A DNA stretch of 64,000 bases from assembly GCF_029937755.1 (NCBI RefSeq), contig NZ_JAPYPG010000004.1, positions 248,001-312,000 of the forward strand, given 5' to 3'. Numbering within the stretch: position 1 is the first letter of the stretch; each line of letters starts with the position of its first letter. The notes under the pieces are model-generated. The model ran no database searches. It was not told the DNA's origin and saw only the letters and a program-made list of their open reading frames with translations. The stretch is from Henriciella sp. GTDB lineage: Bacteria; Pseudomonadota; Alphaproteobacteria; Caulobacterales; Hyphomonadaceae. The translations under genes and the position numbers were made by a program. This document shows positions 34,572 through 42,385 of this stretch, in pieces.

Positions 34572-36515
34572 CTAGTACCCGTCTGCCGAACCGTCCTTGC
34601 GCATCTCGGTTGCGGCGATCCAGGCGCCGGTCTCGAAGTCGCGCATGATCGCCTGATAGCCACCGCCATTGGCGTCGCAGCACTCGACCGTGTAGCCGCG
34701 CCGCTCAAGCTCGGCGCGGGTTGCCGGCGGGATGCCGCTTTCGAGGTGGACAACGCCCATCTCATTTTCGCAGGCTTCGTCGGAATAGTCGTCGGTCGGC
34801 TCACAGCCGCCCGTATGTTCCCAGCGCGCGGCATCGCCGGCTTCCTGCAGGCCCATGTCGAAATCGACGAGGTTGAGGATGATCTGGGTATGCCCCTGTG
34901 GCTGCATGCCCCCGCCCATCAGGCCGAAGCTCATCCATGGCTCGTATGGACAGGCCTGGTCGATCGGCTCGGCGCGGACCTGGCAGCCCGGCATATCCTT
35001 CTTGAAGGCAAAGGCCGGAATGATCGTATGGAACGGCCGCTTGCCCGGCTCGAAGACGTTCGGGTGCTCAGGGTCGAGCGAGAAGAGCTGGCCGCGATCC
35101 TGGAACATGAAGCCAAGACCATCGGCCACAAGACCGGAGCCCATGCCGCGATAGTTCGACTGGATCAGCGAGACCATCATGCCATCCTTGTCGGTCACGG
35201 TGAGATAGGTGGTGTCGCCGTCTTCCAGCTTGGCATCGGCGGCGAAATCCATCCCCGCCTCGACCGTTTTCATCGGCGTGTTGATGTCGATCAGCCTGGA
35301 GCGCTCGGCATTATATCCTTCGCGGATGAAGACGCTCGGGTCGATGCCGCTAAACGCCGGGTCGGCATAGCCCTTGGCCCGGTCGGCAAAGGCGAGGCGC
35401 TTGGCCTCGACCTGTGCGGCAATACTGTCGGATGAGCCATAGCCCATTTCGCGCAAGTCAAACCGCTCCAGCATCTGAAGCATCTGTAGCGCGGCCACGC
35501 CCTGCGTGTTCGGCGGCAGCTCGCAAACCTTCACCTCGTCGCGATAGGTCGCGCAAAGCGGCTCGACCCATTCACCTTCGTGCTCGGCGAAGTCCTCATA
35601 ACGAAGGAAGCCGCCGATGCGCTTGAAATAGGCATCCATCGTTTCCGCAATCTCGCCTTTATAGAAAGCATCGCGGCCTTCATCGCCGATTGTCTCCAGC
35701 GTGTCTGCGAGATCGGGGTTCTTGAACAGAGTGCCTTCGCGCGGGGGCGGGGAGAAATAGGTCTCCTTCGCGTTCTCGTATTCCTCGAGCATGCCGCTCT
35801 CATAGGCGGGCTCATAACGCTTTGGGCCATAGCTCCAGTAATAGGCAATGACTTCCGGGATCGGGGCCCCTTCCCGGGCATATCTGACCGCCGGTGCCAC
35901 CAGGTCGCTGACGGGTGTCTCGCCGAAGCGGTCATGCAGGGCGAACCAGCCATCGACGGTCCCCGGCACGGTCACAGGCGCTGTCCCGTAAGGCGGAATT
36001 TCCTCGCCATCCATGAATTCATCGGCCTTGGCCTGCATATCCTCGAGCGTGGCGCCCATGGGTGAACGGCCAGAGCCATTATAGCCGTACAGCTCCTGGG
36101 GCTCCGGGTCCCAGACGATGGCGAAGAGATCCCCGCCAATGCCATTGCCCGTCGGCTCGACGAGGCCGAGCATGGCGTTTGCCGCAATCGCCGCATCAAC
36201 CGCATTGCCACCGGCCTTCATGACATCGAGTGCGGTCTGCGTGGCCAGCGGATGGGCCGTGGCGGCCGCCGCATTCGGCGCAACAACGGCAGAGCGTACT
36301 CCAATATCGCGGCCAGATGGCATCCGGTCGCCAGGCCCCGGCTCCACGGGGTCGGCAGCCACAGGCTGAGCCGCGCGCTGGTTAACGGTCTGCTGCGCTT
36401 CATCGAGCCTTTGCGGCTGCGCCTCGGCGGACGTCGACTTCACATAGACGCATCCAGACAGCAGCAATGCCGCCCCTGCGCCCATCAGTGTTGAGACTTT
36501 GATGCTGAATTCCAT
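34572..36515 (-). CDS. ggt: Gamma-glutamyltransferase, lipoprotein type
   Basis: A 647-residue gamma-glutamyltranspeptidase, which cleaves glutathione and transfers or hydrolyses gamma-glutamyl groups. The autocleavage Thr is in the [13 protein letters not shown] motif (Thr435 by my count), which defines large and small subunits. [33 protein letters not shown] and [11 protein letters not shown] are further family blocks. The signal sequence ends in a lipobox, LLSGC with Cys22, so the enzyme is probably a membrane-anchored lipoprotein rather than a soluble periplasmic enzyme. A Pro/Asp-rich linker (30-65) separates the anchor from the enzyme. gshB at 19.8 kb makes its likely substrate. The start ATG 36515 has AGGGAGT nearby upstream. 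Confidence 0.93.
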   Translation of the reverse strand: MEFSIKVSTLMGAGAALLLSGCVYVKSTSAEAQPQRLDEAQQTVNQRAAQPVAADPVEPGPGDRMPSGRDIGVRSAVVAPNAAAATAHPLATQTALDVMKAGGNAVDAAIAANAMLGLVEPTGNGIGGDLFAIVWDPEPQELYGYNGSGRSPMGATLEDMQAKADEFMDGEEIPPYGTAPVTVPGTVDGWFALHDRFGETPVSDLVAPAVRYAREGAPIPEVIAYYWSYGPKRYEPAYESGMLEEYENAKETYFSPPPREGTLFKNPDLADTLETIGDEGRDAFYKGEIAETMDAYFKRIGGFLRYEDFAEHEGEWVEPLCATYRDEVKVCELPPNTQGVAALQMLQMLERFDLREMGYGSSDSIAAQVEAKRLAFADRAKGYADPAFSGIDPSVFIREGYNAERSRLIDINTPMKTVEAGMDFAADAKLEDGDTTYLTVTDKDGMMVSLIQSNYRGMGSGLVADGLGFMFQDRGQLFSLDPEHPNVFEPGKRPFHTIIPAFAFKKDMPGCQVRAEPIDQACPYEPWMSFGLMGGGMQPQGHTQIILNLVDFDMGLQEAGDAARWEHTGGCEPTDDYSDEACENEMGVVHLESGIPPATRAELERRGYTVECCDANGGGYQAIMRDFETGAWIAATEMRKDGSADGY

Positions 36516-36621
36516 TGCTGGTCACTCCCTATCGACGCCGGGGCCTTATTCCCCTATGCCAACGCGGAAACTCGCGGCTCAGGCCGCAAAAGGCAAGCAA
36601 GGATCAGGAGCAGGGCACACC

Positions 36622-37398
36622 ATGGCATACAAGACGTTGCTCACCGAAGTCGATGATGCGGTTGCGATTGTTACGCTTAACCGGCCTGACGCACTGAATG
36701 CGTTCAACAACGAGCTGATGGACGAACTGACCGAAGTGCTGGACCGCTTCGACGCCGATGCCTCCATCGGCTGCGTTGTCATTACCGGCTCCAAGAAAGC
36801 CTTCGCGGCGGGCGCCGATATCAAGGAAATGCGCGAGCAGTCCTATCTCGATGCCTATTATAAGGACTTCATCACCCGCAACTGGGAACGCGCCTCGAAG
36901 ATGCGCAAGCCGACCATCGCTGCGGTCTCCGGCTATGCCCTTGGCGGCGGCTGCGAGCTGGCGATGATGTGCGACTTCATCCTGGCCGCCGAGAATGCAA
37001 AGTTCGGCCAGCCGGAAATCACCATCGGTGTTTCGCCCGGCGCCGGCGGCACACAGCGGCTGACCCGCTTTGCCGGCAAGTCCAAGGCGATGGAAATGTG
37101 CCTGACCGGGCGCATGATGGATGCCGCCGAAGCCGAGCGCTGTGGGCTGGTTTCCCGTGTCGTGCCAACCGACGACCTGCAGGACGAAGCCCGCTCGGTC
37201 GCGCGCAAGATCGCCTCCATGCCGCGTGCCGCGTCGATGATGACGAAAGAAATGGTCAACGCCGCCTATGAAACCACGCTCAGCCAGGGCGTCATGTTCG
37301 AGCGGCGCCTCTTCCATTCGCTGTTTGCGACCGAAGACCAGAAGGAAGGCATGGAAGCCTTCGTGGAGAAGCGCGAGCCGCACTTCAACAATCACTAG
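36622..37398 (+). CDS. Enoyl-CoA hydratase (crotonase)
   Basis: A 258-residue crotonase that hydrates 2-enoyl-CoA in beta-oxidation. Both catalytic glutamates of the rat enzyme are preserved: Glu132 in QPEITIG and Glu158 in KAMEMCLTG. The oxyanion-hole segments are intact ([10 protein letters not shown] and [15 protein letters not shown]). The start at ATG 36622, with AGGG close upstream, gives a protein of standard length; the frame extends to 36499 but that part overlaps the divergent ggt start. A promoter and rpsT follow. Confidence 0.94.
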   Translation: MAYKTLLTEVDDAVAIVTLNRPDALNAFNNELMDELTEVLDRFDADASIGCVVITGSKKAFAAGADIKEMREQSYLDAYYKDFITRNWERASKMRKPTIAAVSGYALGGGCELAMMCDFILAAENAKFGQPEITIGVSPGAGGTQRLTRFAGKSKAMEMCLTGRMMDAAEAERCGLVSRVVPTDDLQDEARSVARKIASMPRAASMMTKEMVNAAYETTLSQGVMFERRLFHSLFATEDQKEGMEAFVEKREPHFNNH

Positions 37399-37451
37399 AA
37401 CCCGGAACACACAAAAGGCGGCCTTTATACATATAGCGCCGCTGGTTCCGG

Positions 37452-37480
37452 TTGACGCCGCGGGGGCGTTTGGGTATGTC
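37452..37480 (+). promoter_or_regulatory. Probable sigma-70 promoter of rpsT
   Basis: TTGACG (37452-37457), 17 bases, TATGTC (37475-37480). It would start transcription about 30 bases before the rpsT start codon. Confidence 0.55.
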
Positions 37481-37517
37481 CGCCGCTTGCGTCCGACCGG
37501 ACACTCAGGAGTTATTG

Positions 37518-37781
37518 ATGGCGAATACCCGCTCAGCCAAGAAAATGGTGCGCAAGATCGCGCGCCGGACCGAAGTCAACACCGCACGCCGTTCGCGGAT
37601 GCGCCGCTATATCCGCAAGGTCGAGGAAGCGATCGCATCGGGCGACCAGAAGGCCGCCACCGAAGCGCTGAAGACCGCGCAGCCGGAAATCATGCGCGCA
37701 GCCGGTAAGGGTGTCATTCACAAGAACACTTCTTCCCGCAAGATTTCTCGCCTCTCCGCGCGCGTGAAGGCGATGGGCTGA
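37518..37781 (+). CDS. rpsT: 30S ribosomal protein S20
   Basis: An 87-residue, strongly basic protein with the S20 opening [39 protein letters not shown] and the conserved [19 protein letters not shown] near the C-terminus. S20 binds 16S rRNA in 30S assembly. The start ATG 37518 has CAGGAG 7-8 bases upstream. rpsT immediately before dnaA is the conserved order in Caulobacterales. A strong terminator follows. Confidence 0.97.
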   Translation: MANTRSAKKMVRKIARRTEVNTARRSRMRRYIRKVEEAIASGDQKAATEALKTAQPEIMRAAGKGVIHKNTSSRKISRLSARVKAMG

Positions 37782-37819
37782 GGCCTTTCGGCAGCCGTCA
37801 CAAAATTGCAAAAATGCAG

Positions 37820-37850
37820 AGCCCGCATGGCCTAGCCATGCGGGCTTTTT
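37820..37850 (+). terminator. Intrinsic terminator of rpsT
   Basis: AGCCCGCATGGC and GCCATGCGGGCT form a 12-bp stem with a 3-base loop, followed by five Ts ending at 37850. It separates rpsT from the dnaA leader. Confidence 0.93.
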
Positions 37851-37930
37851 CGTGTTCTGCTCGCGTTACGAGCACGAAAATACACGGTCAAAAAAGGTCT
37901 AAAATTCACAGGCTTTTCACACCAAAAAAG

Positions 37931-38020
37931 TTGACAGAACATAGTGCAAACAAGACCGGTGTACGTAGCGTACCTTCATGATTCATCAGGCTTTGTGCAA
38001 TTTTTTTCTGCCTGAATCAT
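37931..38020 (+). promoter_or_regulatory. dnaA upstream region: -35-like element, palindrome and GANTC-bearing inverted repeat
   Basis: The 467-base gap between rpsT and dnaA (37782-38248) is AT-richer than its surroundings. TTGACA (37931-37936) is a consensus -35, but no clear -10 follows at 16-18 bases. GTACG-TAG-CGTAC (37961-37973) is a perfect palindrome. ATGATTC..CAGGC (37978-37991) and GCCTGAATCAT (38010-38020) form an inverted repeat whose arms each hold a GANTC site (37980-37984 and 38014-38018), the CcrM methylation target. I see no cluster of TTATCCACA-type DnaA boxes here, so I do not call it oriC. Confidence 0.55.
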
Positions 38021-38052
38021 AAGCGTTTTTCCCCTGTCACAGGAGTTTCAAG

Positions 38053-38088
38053 ATGGTTTATCACCTGTTCGGGAAAAAAGGACGGTAG
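38053..38088 (+). CDS. Candidate upstream ORF (leader peptide) in the dnaA 5' region
   Basis: ATG 38053 opens an 11-codon frame encoding MVYHLFGKKGR, ending at TAG 38086-38088. AGGAG (38041-38045) lies 7 bases before the ATG, a better ribosome-binding site than many real genes in the window have. It sits 160 bases before dnaA, downstream of the likely promoter region, so it should be on the dnaA mRNA. A role in translational control of dnaA is inference; a peptide this short could also be fortuitous. Confidence 0.4.
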   Translation: MVYHLFGKKGR

Positions 38089-38162
38089 ACAGGCTGAGAA
38101 GGCCTGTGTTTTAGTAAATTCATCGACGGAAATTAGTCCCTGTACCGAGTAAAAAGTGGTGA

Positions 38163-38179
38163 CGGATCTCAAAGATCCG
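38163..38179 (+). promoter_or_regulatory. Hairpin in the dnaA leader
   Basis: CGGATC (38163-38168) and GATCCG (38174-38179) with loop TCAAA, about 70 bases before the dnaA start. No T-run follows. It may shape the leader between the small ORF and dnaA. Confidence 0.5.
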
Positions 38180-38248
38180 AACAGGGTTCGTGTGTTCTGA
38201 TCGGCAATAGGAGAGTGGAACAGAAAACACAGGAAAGGGGAAGTTCCT

Positions 38249-39718
38249 ATGGGGCGCCAAGAAGAATCTGGCAATTGGGGTAAGAGTACGAACGAGAATG
38301 GTCAGGCAGCAAATGAGAGAAAGGATGCTCATCGCGGCCGGGAGATCTGGAACAGCGTGCTGAATGACACGCGGGTTCGCATTCCCGCTGAAGATTTCGA
38401 CAAATGGATCGCGGACCTGCGGTTCGTCGCCGAAGTCGATGATGAAGTCCTGATCGCTGCCCGCGACCAGCTCGCCTTTGATCGCATCAACAGCAACCAC
38501 CGCCCGCTCCTCAAACGGATCTGGCGGAAGGCCGACCCGAAAGGTCGCGCTCTGAAGATCTCCTGCTGGAAGGACATTCCGGCCAGCACACGTGATCTCG
38601 TCCAGAACCCCTGGGCGGTCGAGAAGAGCCAGGCCAAAACCACTGCGACAGCGGACACCAAAGACGGTACGTCCCGTACAGAGGGTGCGCCGGGCATGAC
38701 CTTTGCCAATCTCGTCACCGGCGGCACCAACAAGCGCGCCGTGGGTCTCGCCCAGGAGATCGTCGAAGGCGGAAAGCGCGGTGCGGACGTGTCGCTCATC
38801 TATGGACGTCAGGGCACGGGCAAGACCCACATCCTGCGCGCCATTGAGAACGCTGTCCTGCATCTCGATGATGGACGGCGGGTGACCTACATGACGGCCG
38901 AGGAGTTCGTGACCGCCTATGTCGATGGGGCCATGGCCCGCGACACGCGCGATCTGAAGTCCTGGGTGCGTAACAACGACCTGCTGCTCATCGACGACCT
39001 GCAATGGATCGCCGGCAAGGCGAAGACGGATACGCACTTCTTCGCGACCATCCGCTCGGTCACCAAGGAAGGCGGACGCGTGGTCCTGACGGCCGATGAG
39101 GCCCCGGGCGACCTGAAAGGCTTCTCCGAGCGCATGCGGGGCGAGATCATGGGCGCGGCGGCCAGCGAAGTTGGCCTGCCGGACCAGGAGATGCGCCGCG
39201 AGATCGTTCGCCTGCATGCCGCCATGATCCGCGAGGACCAGCCGAACTTCGAGCTGTCGGAAGAGATGATCGACAAGATCGTTTCCACGGTTCGCGGCCC
39301 CGGACGGGAGCTTTGCGGCGTCCTGTGGAGCCTGCAGACCGAGACCGGCTATGGTGAGGATGAGCCTGACATGGACATGCTGGTCACCGTGCTGCGCCGC
39401 CAGCAGGGCGAGTACCAGCCGCCGTCGCTGGACAATATCAAGCGGGCGACCATGCGCGTCTTCGGCCTCTCCAAGCCCGAGATCGAGAGCGCCAACAAGT
39501 CCCGTTCGATCTGCCATCCACGTCAGATCGCCATGTATCTCTGCCGGGAAATGACCGACAAGTCGTATCCCCAGATCGCCGGCGCCTTCAAGAAGAAGGA
39601 CCACACAACCGTCCTGCATGCCTGGCGCAAGGTGAGGAATGAAATGCAGAAGGATCCGGACATGATCCGCGACGTGGAACGCGTGCGTGAGACGGTGTTC
39701 GAGATCCAGGCCGAGTGA
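38249..39718 (+). CDS. dnaA: Chromosomal replication initiator DnaA, divergent
   Basis: A 489-residue DnaA with all four regions: domain I (about 30-95), a linker with Thr/Lys-rich low complexity (about 120-148), AAA+ domain III with Walker A GRQGTGKTH (186-194) and Walker B LLLIDDLQW (245-253), and the DNA-binding domain IV ending in DHTTVLHAWRKV (451-462). Sensor II Arg353 (GRELCGVL) is kept. Two functional positions differ from E. coli when aligned by eye over equal-length stretches: the arginine-finger Arg285 falls on Glu299 (ERMRGEIM), and the DnaA-box-contacting Arg399 falls on His423 (ICHPRQ). The start ATG 38249 is preceded by AGGAAAGGGG. Synteny (rpsT upstream, dnaN-recF downstream) argues that this is the main initiator. 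Confidence 0.95.
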   Translation: MGRQEESGNWGKSTNENGQAANERKDAHRGREIWNSVLNDTRVRIPAEDFDKWIADLRFVAEVDDEVLIAARDQLAFDRINSNHRPLLKRIWRKADPKGRALKISCWKDIPASTRDLVQNPWAVEKSQAKTTATADTKDGTSRTEGAPGMTFANLVTGGTNKRAVGLAQEIVEGGKRGADVSLIYGRQGTGKTHILRAIENAVLHLDDGRRVTYMTAEEFVTAYVDGAMARDTRDLKSWVRNNDLLLIDDLQWIAGKAKTDTHFFATIRSVTKEGGRVVLTADEAPGDLKGFSERMRGEIMGAAASEVGLPDQEMRREIVRLHAAMIREDQPNFELSEEMIDKIVSTVRGPGRELCGVLWSLQTETGYGEDEPDMDMLVTVLRRQQGEYQPPSLDNIKRATMRVFGLSKPEIESANKSRSICHPRQIAMYLCREMTDKSYPQIAGAFKKKDHTTVLHAWRKVRNEMQKDPDMIRDVERVRETVFEIQAE

Positions 39719-39796
39719 AACGGCTGATTTCCGCAGATTATAAGCCTCCATCGGCTTACGGGGGCTTGCAATTTGAGCGATTTTGACAAGGGTATC

Positions 39797-39824
39797 CGGC
39801 CCGCTTCTTTCGAGAGGCGGGCCG
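39797..39824. repeat. GC-rich hairpin between dnaA and dnaN
   Basis: CGGCCCGC (39797-39804) and GCGGGCCG (39817-39824) form an 8-bp stem with a 12-base loop. No T-run follows, so it is a weak terminator at best. An AAGCCTCC/GGGGGCTT hairpin precedes it near 39744-39770. Together they suggest that dnaA and dnaN are not a simple operon. Confidence 0.5.
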
Positions 39825-39902
39825 ATTCGCATCTGGCGGAACGGTCACACAAGACAAGGACTGGGCGGCAGTGAACGACCGCCCCGACAAATGGGCTGAT
39901 TG

Positions 39903-41021
39903 ATGAAGCTGACGATCGAGAGAAGTGACCTTTTGAATGCGCTGTCCCACGTGCAGAACGTGGTCGAGCGGCGCAATACGATCCCGATCCTCTCCAACGT
40001 CCTGATAGAGGCCAAGGGACCGGAAGTGACCTTTGTCGCCACCGATCTCGACATCGAGGCCGTCGACAGCGCCGACGCCCAGGTGTCCAGCGAAGGCGCG
40101 ATCACCGCGCCGGCGGGCACCCTGTTCGATGTGGTCCGCAAGCTGCCCGCCGGCTCGGATGTCGAGCTTGAGCTCAACCCGGAAAACCGCCGCCTGTCGA
40201 TCCGCTCGGGCCGGTCGCAATTTGCCCTGCCGACCCTGCCGGCAACCGACTTCCAGACGATGACGGGCGATGACAGCGCCGTAAAGTTCGATGTCGATGC
40301 CGGCGAGCTGCGGCGCCTGATCGACAAGACGCGCTTTGCAATCTCGACCGAGGAGACGCGCTACTACCTGAACGGTGTGTACCTGCATGTCGCCGATGGC
40401 GAAGGCGGCAAGGTGCTGCGCGCCGTGGCCACCGATGGCCACCGGCTGGCGCTTGCCGACAGCCCGGCCCCAAAAGATTCCGATGGCCTCGACGGCGTGA
40501 TCGTGCCCCGCAAGGCTATCGCCGAGGTCCGCCGCCTGATCGACCAGGTCGATGGCGACGTCTCCATTGCGGTCTCCGATACCAAGATCGTCTTCCGCGC
40601 CGGGCGTGCCGTGCTGACCTCGAAACTAATCGACGGCTCTTTCCCGGACTATGCGCGCGTCATCCCGAAGGGCAATGAGAAGCGCCTTGTCATCGATAAC
40701 AAGTCATTCGAGGCCGCCGTGGACCGCGTCTCGACCGTATCAGCCGAACGCTCGCGGTCGGTGAAGCTCTCCATCGAACCCGGCAAGGTCATCCTCGCGG
40801 TGAACTCCGCCGAAACCGGCCAGGGCCATGAAGAGATCGAATGCGACTATAGCGAGGACGCGATGGAGATCGGCTTCAACGCGAAATACCTGCTCGACGT
40901 CACCGCGCAGATCGAGGCCGAGGACGCCGAATTCCTCCTCAACGATCCCGCCTCTCCGGCGCTGATCCTCGATCCGGGCGATGCCGCCTGCCGCTATGTG
41001 CTGATGCCGCTTCGGGTGTAA
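39903..41021 (+). CDS. dnaN: DNA polymerase III beta sliding clamp
   Basis: A 372-residue DnaN, forming the ring-shaped clamp that tethers DNA polymerase III. Three clamp repeats (about 1-120, 125-250 and 253-372) are evident: MKLTIERSDLLNALSHVQNVVERRNTIPILSNVLIEA, TRFAISTEETRYYLNGVYLHV, and the C-terminal YLLDVTAQIEAEDAEFLLNDPASPALI ending in YVLMPLRV. The TTG at 39900 immediately before ATG 39903 is in frame, but the standard start is ATG 39903. recF begins nine bases after the stop, so dnaN-recF is an operon. Confidence 0.97.
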   Translation: MKLTIERSDLLNALSHVQNVVERRNTIPILSNVLIEAKGPEVTFVATDLDIEAVDSADAQVSSEGAITAPAGTLFDVVRKLPAGSDVELELNPENRRLSIRSGRSQFALPTLPATDFQTMTGDDSAVKFDVDAGELRRLIDKTRFAISTEETRYYLNGVYLHVADGEGGKVLRAVATDGHRLALADSPAPKDSDGLDGVIVPRKAIAEVRRLIDQVDGDVSIAVSDTKIVFRAGRAVLTSKLIDGSFPDYARVIPKGNEKRLVIDNKSFEAAVDRVSTVSAERSRSVKLSIEPGKVILAVNSAETGQGHEEIECDYSEDAMEIGFNAKYLLDVTAQIEAEDAEFLLNDPASPALILDPGDAACRYVLMPLRV

Positions 41022-41030
41022 GCGGGGGCG

Positions 41031-42140
41031 ATGACCGGCCTTACCCGCCTGCGCCTCAAGGACTTCCGCAATTACGAGACGCTGTCGCTTGATCTCGATG
41101 GGCGGCATGTCTGCCTTTACGGGCCGAATGGTGCGGGCAAGACCAACCTGCTTGAAGCGGTCTCGCAACTCGGTCCCGGCCGGGGCCTGCGCAGTGCGAC
41201 GCTGGCCGACCTTGCCCGTCATGACACTGACAGCGGCTGGACCATCTCCGCCACGGTCGATGAGCGGCGCATCGGTGTTGGCCTCGAGACAGACGGCACA
41301 AGCTCCAAGCGTATCGTCCGCATCGATGGCGCGCCGGGCCAGGCGTCCGATCTTGCCGAACTCATCCGGATCGTGTGGCTGACGCCGGCCATGGACGGCG
41401 TTTTCCGTGGCGGCGCGTCGGAGCGGCGGCGCTTCTTCGACCGGCAGGTGATGGCGCATGTGCCCTCGCACGGGACAGCCGCCGCTCGCTATGAGCGCGC
41501 CATGCGTGAGCGCAATGCGCTGCTCGAACGCGGCCATGTCGACCCGGCCTGGGCGGATGCCATCGAGACGCGCATGGCCGAAGCCGGCGCCGAAATCGCC
41601 ATCAATCGCGCGAGCGTACTGGACGCCCTGCAGGCCGCCGTGGATGCGCGACCGGACGGCTACTTCCCGAAGGGCGACCTGACGCTTGACGGCGAGGCTG
41701 AAAAGGCGGCCATAGCGGGCAACGACTTCAAGAGTATTTTCGAGGAGCTCGCCGAAGCCTACCGTATGGGCCGCCGCCGCGACATGGCCGCCGGGCGCAC
41801 CCTGTCCGGCCCCCATCGCACTGACCTTGCCGTCATTCATCGTCCGACCGGCATGCCGGCTGGCGATGCCTCGACCGGCCAACAGAAGGCGCTGCTCATC
41901 GGCCTGATCCTCGCTTCGGCGTCCGCGCTGGCGAAGGATGGCGACGGCCCCTCGCCTATCCTCCTGCTCGATGAAGCCGCCGCGCACCTGGATGCAGACC
42001 GGCGCGCGGCCCTCTTCGACGAACTGTGCGACCTCGGCGGCCAGGCCTGGCTCACGGGGACGGAAAGCTTCCTCTTCGAAGCCTTCGGCGACCGGGCCCA
42101 GCGGTTCGAGGTCAGGGATGCCGGCGTGACGGAGGCCTGA
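41031..42140 (+). CDS. recF: DNA replication and repair protein RecF
   Basis: A 369-residue SMC-like ATPase that helps load RecA at gaps. It begins LTRLRLKDFRNYETLSLDLDGRHVCLYGPNGAGKTNLLEAV, with Walker A GPNGAGKT (about 31-38). The ABC-type signature and Walker B lie near the C-terminus (STGQQKALLIGLILA and PILLLDEAAAHLD). The opening matches the family, and the gap to dnaN is nine bases. Confidence 0.96.
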   Translation: MTGLTRLRLKDFRNYETLSLDLDGRHVCLYGPNGAGKTNLLEAVSQLGPGRGLRSATLADLARHDTDSGWTISATVDERRIGVGLETDGTSSKRIVRIDGAPGQASDLAELIRIVWLTPAMDGVFRGGASERRRFFDRQVMAHVPSHGTAAARYERAMRERNALLERGHVDPAWADAIETRMAEAGAEIAINRASVLDALQAAVDARPDGYFPKGDLTLDGEAEKAAIAGNDFKSIFEELAEAYRMGRRRDMAAGRTLSGPHRTDLAVIHRPTGMPAGDASTGQQKALLIGLILASASALAKDGDGPSPILLLDEAAAHLDADRRAALFDELCDLGGQAWLTGTESFLFEAFGDRAQRFEVRDAGVTEA

Positions 42141-42220
42141 CCCTCAGGCCAGCGCCGCAATCCCCTCCAGTGTGCGCAAGGTTTCCCCGTCCAGCTCCAG
42201 TCACGACGTTTCGCAACTGA

Positions 42221-42385
42221 CTCGACCCGAAGTTTGAGGCCGGTACGCTTCAGCCGGTCCTTCAGGGTTTCTGGCCGGACTTCGACGGGCCAAACCTCTA
42301 CTATTCCAGCCGGTTCGTGCCGGCGCCCCTGCGCGCTTTCATCGACTTCATCCGGGCCGGAAAAGGCCCCCCGGCCCAAGCCTAG
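42221..42385 (+). pseudogene. Remnant: C-terminal end of a LysR-type regulator
   Basis: A short open stretch (after TGA 42218-42220) encodes about 54 residues that read like the very end of a LysR substrate-binding domain: GTLQPVLQGFWPDFDGPNL, then YYSSRFVPAPLRAFIDFIR, then a Gly/Pro tail and TAG 42383-42385. There is no start codon, HTH or rest of the protein upstream, where recF ends 80 bases away. It is therefore a decayed fragment left by deletion or rearrangement. The stop overlaps the end of the convergent coiled-coil gene. The 42141-42220 stretch holds nothing else certain. Confidence 0.72.

Noticed and set aside
37782..38248. Chromosomal origin (oriC) in the rpsT-dnaA gap
   Set aside because: The gap is AT-rich with palindromes, but I find no cluster of TTATCCACA-like boxes, and in Caulobacterales the origin normally lies by hemE, which is not in the window.
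38120..39832. 570-codon open frame antisense to dnaA
   Set aside because: Mirror frame of dnaA with no recognisable domain or ribosome-binding site.
42144..42200. Minus-strand tail (LELDGETLRTLEGIAALA) next to the LysR remnant as a second gene scar
   Set aside because: Only 18 codons between stops; protein-like, but too short to separate from chance.
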